Shown here: in pieces, positions 1 to 5,342 of the stretch | How positions within the stretch are numbered: position 1 is the first letter of the stretch | How the letters are laid out: every line of letters begins with the position of its first letter | Source of the DNA: Susulua sp964590995 | Lineage (GTDB): Bacteria > Omnitrophota > Gorgyraeia > Duberdicusellales > 4484-171 | Reading direction: 5' to 3' | Assembly (NCBI GenBank): GCA_964590995.1 | Contig: CAZPYY010000050.1 | Span: forward strand, 1 to 7,414 | DNA: 7,414 bases | Position numbers and translations under genes: made by a program | The notes under the pieces: generated by a model | What the model was told of the DNA's origin: nothing | What the model saw: the letters and a program-made list of their open reading frames with translations, nothing else | Databases searched by the model: none

Positions 1-45
1 GCAAATCTCTTAGGAAGCTTCTTAGGAATTTTGCTAATAATTTAA
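1..45 (+). CDS. Possible 3' end of an upstream gene (partial, uncertain frame)
   Basis: The first 45 bases read open in frame 1 as ANLLGSFLGILLII followed by TAA. This hydrophobic tail would suit the end of a membrane protein, and its stop lies 9 bases before the next start. A second reading, frame 3, stays open to a TAA at 69-71 with a basic tail ending NLSFIYERRS, and would overlap the next gene by 17 bases. Too little is present to choose between the two or to name a product. It is listed because the next gene has no Shine-Dalgarno sequence of its own, which would make sense if it were read by coupling to an upstream gene. Confidence 0.3.
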   Translation, partial: ANLLGSFLGILLII

Positions 46-54
46 GCTTTATCT

Positions 55-1608
55 ATGAGAGAAGAAGCTAATAACCTTCTTGAAATTCTTGGAAGAAGCG
101 TTTCTAAATTTCCTAAGCGAGTAGCTTTGGTTTTTGGTTCAAGAAAGATTACCTACCAGCAACTTAATAGTTCTTATCAAAAATTAGCGTCGGCTCTGCT
201 TGATTTAGGGGTAAAGGAGTTTGACAGAATAGCTTTATGGCTGCCTAACTGTCCGGAATTTGTCTATTCTTTCTTTGCTGCTCTTTCTCTTAGAGCAACG
301 GTTGTGCCAATTAATACTATGTTTAAGAGGGAGGAAGCTAGATTTATTATTGAAAATTCCCAGGCTAAGATTTTAATCTGTTCAGTAGATAAACTAGAGG
401 ATAGTGAAAATATCTTATCGCGCATTGATACCTTAGAACATATAATTTGCTTAAAGGGACATAAGGATAAAAATTTAGTCTCTGATTTTAGGCGCCTAAT
501 AGAAAATTACCAAGAACTTAATCAGCTAAGGCAGATAGAAGAAGATGATTTAGCAGAAATTGTTTATACCTCCGGTACTACCGGGAAACCTAAAGGTGCT
601 TGCCTTACCCATAAGAACCTTATCTCAAACATTAAGGATTGCGCAAAGGTAATAAAGCTTACCAAAAGGGACTCCCTAATTTGTTTTCTCCCCCTTTTTC
701 ACTCATTCTCATCGACAGTATGCATGCTTCTTCCCTTATCCTGTGGAGCAAAAATTATAATCATGCGGTCAGTAAGGCCTTTTAAGAGGGTTATGCGGGC
801 TGTTTTTAAATACCGGGTCACTATCTTTATTGGTGTGCCTTCACTTTATAATATCTTAAGTGAAGCAAAAATATCTCCTCTAAAAGCCTTATTAAATATC
901 TTTATTAATCCGGTAAGGTTATATATATCAGGAGCAGCAGCCTTACCAGTGAGCGTCTGCAAAAAGTTTGAGAAGAAGTTTCATCGTCCATTGCTTCAAG
1001 GTTATGGTTTAACTGAAGCTTCACCGGTAGTCTCTATGAGCCCAATAGGGCGAAGGCGAAAGTTAGATTCTATTGGATTAGCAATGCCTTCGGTAGAGGT
1101 AAAAATAGTTGATAAGCAAGGTAAGCAATTACCTTCGGGAGCAATAGGTGAGCTTTTAGTTAAGGGCCCGAATGTAATGAAGGGTTATTACAACTTAGAG
1201 GAGGAGAATAAAAAAGCTTTAAGAGAAGGGTGGCTATATACCGGAGATTTAGCTAAGATAGATAAGGAGGGTTTTATCTATATTATCGGCCGCTCCAAAG
1301 AGATGATTAATGTCCGGGGTTTTAATGTTTATCCTCGGGAAATCGAAGATATACTCTATCACTACCCCAGGGTAAAAGAGGCAGCTGTCATCGGAGTTAG
1401 CCATCGACATAGAGGAGAGGTGCCAATAGCTTTTATAGTCGGCCAAGGTCAGTTACAAGAGAGGGAAATTATCGAACACCTGCGAGCTAATTTAGCTCCT
1501 TATAAGGTGCCTTTTAAGGTAATATTTAGAGACAGTTTACCCAAGAATCCTACTGGTAAAATATTAAAGCGAGAGCTACAAGAAGAAGTAAGAGGAATTT
1601 TTAAGTGA
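55..1608 (+). CDS. AMP-forming long-chain acyl-CoA (or acyl-ACP) synthetase, FadD-like
   Basis: This cytoplasmic or membrane-associated ligase belongs to the ANL superfamily. It activates a carboxylic acid, probably a fatty acid, with ATP to an acyl-adenylate and transfers the acyl group to CoA or a carrier protein. Visible motifs are the phosphate-binding loop YTSGTTGKPKG (171-181), QGYGLTE (315-321), YTGDL with the ribose-binding Asp398, the hinge region GRSKEMINVRGFNVYP (412-427) and the C-terminal catalytic Lys502 in NPTGKILKREL. At 517 residues it is full length for the single-domain family. FLPLFHSFSS (211-220) and the GAAALP segment (293-298) resemble long-chain enzymes. The ATG at 55 has no clear Shine-Dalgarno sequence, but an in-frame TAA at 43-45 excludes an earlier start and the N-terminus aligns with the family. 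It overlaps the next gene by 4 bases. The substrate cannot be read from sequence, and an acyl-ACP synthetase is an alternative. Confidence 0.88.
   Translation: MREEANNLLEILGRSVSKFPKRVALVFGSRKITYQQLNSSYQKLASALLDLGVKEFDRIALWLPNCPEFVYSFFAALSLRATVVPINTMFKREEARFIIENSQAKILICSVDKLEDSENILSRIDTLEHIICLKGHKDKNLVSDFRRLIENYQELNQLRQIEEDDLAEIVYTSGTTGKPKGACLTHKNLISNIKDCAKVIKLTKRDSLICFLPLFHSFSSTVCMLLPLSCGAKIIIMRSVRPFKRVMRAVFKYRVTIFIGVPSLYNILSEAKISPLKALLNIFINPVRLYISGAAALPVSVCKKFEKKFHRPLLQGYGLTEASPVVSMSPIGRRRKLDSIGLAMPSVEVKIVDKQGKQLPSGAIGELLVKGPNVMKGYYNLEEENKKALREGWLYTGDLAKIDKEGFIYIIGRSKEMINVRGFNVYPREIEDILYHYPRVKEAAVIGVSHRHRGEVPIAFIVGQGQLQEREIIEHLRANLAPYKVPFKVIFRDSLPKNPTGKILKRELQEEVRGIFK
1591..1607 (+). promoter_or_regulatory. 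Ribosome binding site deciding a GTG start
   Basis: AGAGGA at 1591-1596 lies 8 bases before GTG at 1605-1607. The GTG overlaps the TGA of the upstream gene (GTGA, 1605-1608). There is no nearby in-frame ATG, and the family's conserved N-terminal strand begins within five residues, so GTG must be the start. The 4-base overlap indicates translational coupling. Confidence 0.75.
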
Positions 1609-2267
1609 AAAAACCGTTTCAAATTGTATTTGATGATGATTATCTAATTGTGGTTAATAAGATAGCCAAGGTTTTAATCCAGGCTTCTAAAGGAGAGGCG
1701 AACTATACCCTAACCTCACTCCTTCAGCGAGAGAGAGGGTATAAGGTTTTTCCTTGCCATCGCCTAGACCGAGAAACTACTGGTTTGGTAATTTATGCTA
1801 AGAGTCTAGAAATTCAGAGAAAGATCACCGGTCAATTTAGACGCCGAGAGGTTAAGAAAAAGTATATTGCTTTTGTTAAGGGGAACCTTAAAAGAAGAAG
1901 AGGAGTTTGGGAGGGTAAGATTATTGACCGGGAGGGTAGAAATTTTGGTGAGAAGAGCAGGTATGCAAAGACCTTTTACAGGGTTTTAAAAAATTTTTCA
2001 GGCTGGAGTATCTTGGAGTTATCTCCAATAACCGGACGGACCAATCAGTTAAGAATACAATTGGCAAAGATTAATCACCCGATATTAGGGGAGGATAAGT
2101 ACGCTTTTCGCCGCGATTTCAAGGTTAAGTTTAAACGCCTAGGTTTACATGCTTTTTACTTAAGCTTTACCCACCCGGTAAGCAGGCAAAAGGTTACTTT
2201 AGAGATAGATTTGGCTATAGATATGAAGGGATTTTTAGATCTTTTCCAAAAAGATGGTATAATCTAG
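1605..2267 (+). CDS. RluA-family RNA pseudouridine synthase, no S4 domain
   Basis: This enzyme converts a uridine in rRNA or tRNA to pseudouridine. The signature HRLDRETTG lies at 52-60 and Asp55 is the expected catalytic aspartate. The later motifs GRTNQLRIQLA (144-154), HPILGEDKYA (158-167) and LHAFYLSFTHP (181-191) complete the RluA fold. At 220 residues it is short and begins directly in the catalytic domain, without the N-terminal S4 RNA-binding domain of RluC and RluD, so it resembles the compact RluA/TruC-like group. Two positions are unusual: the commonly seen NKPAGL reads NKIAKVL (18-24), and the His usual in GRTHQ is Asn147. The target base cannot be predicted from this. It sits between two acyl-thioester genes and has no evident functional tie to them. 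Confidence 0.88.
   Translation: MKKPFQIVFDDDYLIVVNKIAKVLIQASKGEANYTLTSLLQRERGYKVFPCHRLDRETTGLVIYAKSLEIQRKITGQFRRREVKKKYIAFVKGNLKRRRGVWEGKIIDREGRNFGEKSRYAKTFYRVLKNFSGWSILELSPITGRTNQLRIQLAKINHPILGEDKYAFRRDFKVKFKRLGLHAFYLSFTHPVSRQKVTLEIDLAIDMKGFLDLFQKDGII
2255..2263 (+). promoter_or_regulatory. Putative internal promoter (extended -10 element)
   Basis: TGGTATAAT is a perfect TG-N-TATAAT extended -10, located in the last codons of the RluA-type gene. The best upstream -35 candidate is TTTAGA (2234-2239, 18 bases away, four of six matches), which is poor, but extended -10 promoters tolerate weak -35 boxes. Transcription would start near 2270, only about 12 bases before the thioesterase ATG at 2283, giving a very short leader. 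In AT-rich DNA such a match can occur by chance. Confidence 0.35.
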
Positions 2268-2282
2268 GCAGGAAAAAATAGG

Positions 2283-2663
2283 ATGAAGAAGAGAATATAC
2301 TACCATGATACTGATGCTGGCGGTGTAGTTTACTATGCCAACTATCTTAGGTACTTTGAAGAAGCTAGAACAGAACTACTTAGGAAAAAAGGCGTAGATA
2401 TTAGCAAATTAGCAGAGGCAGGAATTCTCTTTGCAGTCAGAAAGGTCGAGATTGATTATAAGGCCCCGGCTCGCTACGCTGATACTTTAACTATCACAGC
2501 TTCGATAAGTAAGGTAAGGAATGCAACTTTAGAGTTTACCCAGAGTATAAATAGAGGAGATCAAATCTTAGTTAAGGCTAAGACCCAATTAGTCTGTATC
2601 AATAGTAATTTTGCACCACAAGCTTTCCCTCAAGAGGTAGACCAATGCCTAAGAAAAGAGTAA
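2283..2663 (+). CDS. ybgC: YbgC/4-hydroxybenzoyl-CoA-type hot-dog acyl-CoA thioesterase
   Basis: This small cytoplasmic enzyme of the 4HBT/YbgC hot-dog family hydrolyses acyl-CoA or acyl-ACP thioesters. The diagnostic N-terminal motif YYHDTDAGGVVYYANYLRYF spans residues 6-25. By comparison with Pseudomonas 4-hydroxybenzoyl-CoA thioesterase Asp17, the second aspartate, Asp11, is the likely catalytic residue. The 126-residue length is normal for one hot-dog domain. CAGGA (2269-2273) lies about 9 bases before the ATG. The symbol denotes the family only: there are no tol-pal genes here to support the Tol-Pal-linked role of enterobacterial YbgC. The nearby acyl-CoA synthetase suggests a role in acyl-thioester turnover, which is an inference. 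The 3' end overlaps the next gene by 19 bases. Confidence 0.87.
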   Translation: MKKRIYYHDTDAGGVVYYANYLRYFEEARTELLRKKGVDISKLAEAGILFAVRKVEIDYKAPARYADTLTITASISKVRNATLEFTQSINRGDQILVKAKTQLVCINSNFAPQAFPQEVDQCLRKE

Positions 2664-3016
2664 TTTATAATCTCTTTAACAAGAGTAAGGATTATTTAAT
2701 TGCCTCAAAAGCTCTGGTAGCTGATAATTTTCTCTTACGCCTTAGGGGACTTATGTTTAGAAAGAGCTTGAATGAGGAAGAAGCTCTTATTTTTTACCAT
2801 ACCCCTTCGATCCATACTTTTTTTATGCATTTTCCTATAGAGGTGGTATTTTTGAACCAAAAAATGCAGGTAGTAGAAATCTATGAGGAGTTAGGACCAA
2901 GAAGAATAATTTTCTCTACTTCTGCTTCTATAGCTGTGGAACTTCCCGCTCACAAGACCTCTAATAAGACCTTGGAAATCGGCGACATCTTAGAATTATC
3001 TCCTAAAGTGCTCTAG
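2645..3016 (+). CDS. DUF192 family protein
   Basis: This is a 123-residue protein of the DUF192 family, whose biochemical role is not established. Family landmarks are visible in order: RLRGLMFRKSL (32-42), the central FFMHFPIEVVFL (59-70) where many members have WMKNTxxPLDVxF, then VVEI (76-79), VELPA (98-102) and EIGDILEL near the C-terminus (111-118). There is no signal peptide or transmembrane segment, whereas many family members are secreted or lipid-anchored, so this one looks cytoplasmic. The start ATG at 2645 lies inside the thioesterase gene in another frame; AGAGG (2633-2637) sits 7 bases before it, which supports this start and suggests translational coupling. It is the last gene before the spacer ahead of argC. 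Confidence 0.82.
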   Translation: MPKKRVIYNLFNKSKDYLIASKALVADNFLLRLRGLMFRKSLNEEEALIFYHTPSIHTFFMHFPIEVVFLNQKMQVVEIYEELGPRRIIFSTSASIAVELPAHKTSNKTLEIGDILELSPKVL

Positions 3017-3049
3017 CCCGGGTAAATAAAGGCCTAAATCTAAATTGTA

Positions 3050-3078
3050 TTGACTGAAAGCCTATTTTAGTTTAATAT
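3050..3078 (+). promoter_or_regulatory. Putative sigma-70-type promoter for the arg cluster
   Basis: TTGACT (3050-3055) matches the -35 consensus at five of six positions. After exactly 17 bases comes TAATAT (3073-3078), which matches the -10 at four of six. Transcription would start near 3085 and give a leader of about 44 bases before argC. It is the best promoter candidate in the spacer and sits directly ahead of a coherent pathway cluster. The 9-base word TTTAGTTTA (3066-3074) runs into the -10, where a repressor could block it. Confidence 0.5.
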
Positions 3079-3103
3079 AAGCTTACATTTAGAGGCTTTT
3101 TTT
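3057..3103 (+). terminator. Possible weak intrinsic terminator between DUF192 gene and argC
   Basis: AAAGCCT (3057-3063) and AGGCTTT (3093-3099) form a 7-base inverted repeat, with a T run from 3097 to 3103. The 29-base AT-rich loop is long for an efficient terminator. The right arm could instead pair further upstream, with GCCT (3032-3035) and CTAAAT (3040-3045) against ATTTAGAGGC (3087-3096). Either pairing needs RNA that starts upstream of the arg promoter, so it would act on read-through from the preceding genes and not on transcripts starting near 3085. Confidence 0.4.
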
Positions 3104-3128
3104 AGGTATATATTATATAGGAGAAGTT

Positions 3129-4151
3129 ATGTCTAAAGGAGTAAAGGTAGCAGTATTAGGGGCGACTGGGTTTACCGGAGAAAAATTAGTAGAAATTCTA
3201 CTTGGTCATCCCCAGGTAGAGGTTACTTATTTGGCTTCGCAAACACCTAAAGGCGTGGCCTATAAAACACTGTTTCCCAATTTTGCCAGCAAGACCGAAG
3301 CTATTTGTGAACCTCTTGATATTAAGAAGGCTCTTGGTAAGAGTGATTTTTTCTTTCTCTCTCTGCCGCATACAGTTTCTATGGAGTTTGTTCCTAGTCT
3401 GCTTGGGGCTGGCAAGAGGGTAGTAGATCTCTCTGCGGATTACCGGCTTAAGGATGCTGCTCTATATCAGAAGTATTATAATACTTCTCATAAAGATCAG
3501 GAGAATTTAAAGGAAGCGGTTTATGGGTTGGCTGAAATTTATAAGGATAGGATTTCCAAAAGCAATCTGGTGGCTAATCCTGGTTGCTACCCTACTTCAA
3601 TTATTTTAGCACTTTTCCCTCTGCTTAAAGAAGCAGTGGTAGAGGGTAAGATTATCGTAGATTCTAAGTCAGCAATTAGCGGAGCTGGCCGCAAGACAGC
3701 TTTAAAATACCAAGACATGGATGTTCCCAATAATTTTTGGGCTTATAAACCCTTTATCCATCAACATACGCCGGAGATATTAAGCGTATTAGAAGAGGCA
3801 AGCCGAGAGAGCATTGATCTTTCTTTTATTCCCCATGTTGCCGGGATGAAAGCTGGTATATATTCTACAATCTACCTTAATTTTAATAAAAAGGTTAGTA
3901 AGGAAGAGATTAAGAATATTTATCAAAAACACTATCAAGGCTCCTCATTTGTGCGGATAAAGCAAGATTTACCGAAGTTAAGGGATGTAGTAGATACAAA
4001 CTTTTGCGATATTGGATTTGCTTTGAATTTGTCAGATAAAGAAGCGGTTTTAGTCTCTTGCATTGATAATCTTATCAAGGGTGCAGCTGGCGCAGCGGTA
4101 CAGAGCATGAATATAATGTTAGGCTGGGATGAAACTGTAGGGTTATTATGA
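3129..4151 (+). CDS. argC: N-acetyl-gamma-glutamyl-phosphate reductase ArgC
   Basis: ArgC uses NADPH to reduce N-acetylglutamyl-5-phosphate to N-acetylglutamate 5-semialdehyde, the third step of arginine biosynthesis. The N-terminal nucleotide-binding motif GATGFTGEKL spans 11-20. The catalytic cysteine is Cys153 in NPGCYPT, followed by SGAGR (184-188) and the HQHTPEI motif (211-217), which contains the likely catalytic His. The C-terminal IDNLIKGAAGAAVQ (312-325) and the 340-residue length fit the family. One oddity: the segment after PH (236-244) reads HVAGMKAGI, so Ala242 replaces the Arg usually seen in the PH...RGI motif. AGGAG (3119-3123) lies 5 bases before the ATG. The stop overlaps the argJ start by 4 bases (ATGA). 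It is the first gene of the arg cluster. Confidence 0.95.
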   Translation: MSKGVKVAVLGATGFTGEKLVEILLGHPQVEVTYLASQTPKGVAYKTLFPNFASKTEAICEPLDIKKALGKSDFFFLSLPHTVSMEFVPSLLGAGKRVVDLSADYRLKDAALYQKYYNTSHKDQENLKEAVYGLAEIYKDRISKSNLVANPGCYPTSIILALFPLLKEAVVEGKIIVDSKSAISGAGRKTALKYQDMDVPNNFWAYKPFIHQHTPEILSVLEEASRESIDLSFIPHVAGMKAGIYSTIYLNFNKKVSKEEIKNIYQKHYQGSSFVRIKQDLPKLRDVVDTNFCDIGFALNLSDKEAVLVSCIDNLIKGAAGAAVQSMNIMLGWDETVGLL

Positions 4152-5230
4152 GGATACCAAAAGGATTCCTGCTTTCAGGAATACATTGCGGGATAAAGAG
4201 GAAGAAGTTAGATTTAGGTTTAATCTACGCTCAAAAACCTTGCAAGGTTGTTGGTGTATTTACCGCTAATGTTAATCCGGCATATTCGGTTACTTTTTGC
4301 AAGAAGAATATCAACAACCCGATAAAAGCAATCTTGGTAAATAGTGGCAATGCTAATTGTTACTCCCACAAAGGTGGTTTAAAGGATACTGAAGATATCG
4401 CTTCAAAGTTAGCAAAAAAGCTGGGAACAAAGACTTCCAATATACTTTTTGCATCTACAGGCATTATTGGTAAAAAACTACCCAAAGATAAGGTTGTAAA
4501 GGGCTTCGGGAAGTTGATAAAGAAATTAGGCAAGAATGTCAGTAATTTCTCTCAAAGTATTCTTACTACTGATACCTTTGCGAAGATAGCTAAGGCAAAA
4601 GTTGCTAAAGCCACCATATTAGGTTTTACTAAAGGAGCGGGAATGATTTCTCCTAATATGGCTACGATGTTAGGTTTTATTATTACTGATGTTGATATAC
4701 CTCAAGGCCTATTTAAGAAAATAGTTAAAGAGGCAGTGGATTCAAGTTTTAACTCTATAAGCGTAGATGGTTGCATGAGCACTAATGATACACTATTGGT
4801 TGCTTCGAGTAAAAAAGTTCCTTTAAGAGGCAAGTTTCAGACAAAAGCATTTAGCCAGAAGCTAAAAGAAGTTTGTCTTAAGCTGGCTAAGATGATTGTT
4901 AAGGATGGTGAAGGAGCAAGTAAATTTGTCGAGATAGAGATAAAGGGTGCTAAAAGTAGCATTGAGGCTAAGAAGGCTGGTATGTCTTTAGCAAATTCTC
5001 CACTCTTTAAGTCTGCTCTTTACGGAGCTAATGCTAATTGGGGTAGGGTTATTTCAAGCTTAGGTCAGGCTGGCATTAAAGTCGGAGAAAATATATCTAT
5101 TAAATCTACATCTTTGAAGAAAAAGGAAGTAAAGATAATTGTAGATTTAAAGAGGGGTAAAGTAGGGGGAAGAGTATATACCTGTGACTTAACTCCGGGA
5201 TACGTTAAAATTAATGCCAAATATAGTTAA
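4148..5230 (+). CDS. argJ: Glutamate N-acetyltransferase (ornithine acetyltransferase) ArgJ
   Basis: ArgJ transfers the acetyl group from N-acetylornithine to glutamate, releasing ornithine and regenerating N-acetylglutamate; some members also acetylate glutamate from acetyl-CoA. It is an N-terminal nucleophile enzyme made as a precursor that cuts itself. The cleavage motif KGAGMISPNMATML (162-175) is intact, so cutting before Thr173 should give a 172-residue alpha and a 188-residue beta chain. Other landmarks are NSGNAN (65-70), the oxyanion-hole region STGIIG (103-108), TTDTF (140-144), VDGCMSTND (206-214), KDGEGASKFVE (252-262) and GANANWGR (293-300). The C-terminal tail INAKYS corresponds to the usual INAxY ending, so it is complete, but 360 residues is shorter than the usual 390-410. 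AGGG (4139-4142) precedes the ATG by 5 bases. Whether it is mono- or bifunctional cannot be told from sequence; no separate acetylglutamate synthase lies in this window. Confidence 0.95.
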   Translation: MRIPKGFLLSGIHCGIKRKKLDLGLIYAQKPCKVVGVFTANVNPAYSVTFCKKNINNPIKAILVNSGNANCYSHKGGLKDTEDIASKLAKKLGTKTSNILFASTGIIGKKLPKDKVVKGFGKLIKKLGKNVSNFSQSILTTDTFAKIAKAKVAKATILGFTKGAGMISPNMATMLGFIITDVDIPQGLFKKIVKEAVDSSFNSISVDGCMSTNDTLLVASSKKVPLRGKFQTKAFSQKLKEVCLKLAKMIVKDGEGASKFVEIEIKGAKSSIEAKKAGMSLANSPLFKSALYGANANWGRVISSLGQAGIKVGENISIKSTSLKKKEVKIIVDLKRGKVGGRVYTCDLTPGYVKINAKYS

Positions 5231-5327
5231 TATAGTTTATCTGGTTTGTTTAGTTTTTTGTTAATTTGATTTTAAGAATAATAACTATATGGACTATATA
5301 AGAACAATACAAACTATATAAACTAAA
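5221..5327 (+). repeat. Inverted array of ATATAGT/ACTATAT heptamers in the argJ-argB spacer
   Basis: The heptamer ATATAGT occurs at 5221-5227 and 5230-5236, and its reverse complement ACTATAT at 5284-5290, 5293-5299 and 5313-5319. The first four form mirrored pairs, each with a 9-base step, so 5221-5240 is nearly complementary to 5281-5299: 17 Watson-Crick pairs, one G-U, one mismatch and one bulged T, around a 40-base loop. A second inverted pair is TTTAGTTT (5249-5256) with AAACTAAA (5320-5327). The left arm could instead pair with 5311-5320. The array begins in the last codons of argJ and ends 3 bases before the argB ribosome binding site. No T run follows the hairpin, so it is not a normal terminator. 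An operator array or an RNA element is possible; function is unproven. Confidence 0.55.
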
Positions 5328-5329
5328 TT

Positions 5330-5342
5330 AGGAGAAAAGATG
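5330..5342 (+). promoter_or_regulatory. argB ribosome binding site and start
   Basis: AGGAG (5330-5334) lies 5 bases before the ATG at 5340. The site is strong, unlike the spacing at argD, and lies just outside the inverted repeats upstream. It shows that argB can be translated independently of argJ, from which it is separated by 109 bases. Confidence 0.7.

Noticed and set aside
1249..1446. Minus-strand open frame of 65 codons
   Set aside because: It lies wholly within the conserved C-terminal half of the acyl-CoA synthetase, has no recognisable motif, and is best seen as a shadow.
3017..3022. CCCGGG palindrome just after the DUF192 stop
   Set aside because: It is only six bases long with no T run or repeat partner, so it is not a terminator or operator on its own.
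3017..3128. Canonical ArgR box or T-box leader before argC
   Set aside because: I found no pair of TGAAT/ATTCA half-sites and no T-box sequence, and the leader of about 44 bases is too short for a T-box.
5221..5299. Intrinsic terminator after argJ
   Set aside because: The inverted repeat is almost wholly A-T, has a 40-base loop and is not followed by a T run; the T-rich stretch (5254-5259) is inside the loop.
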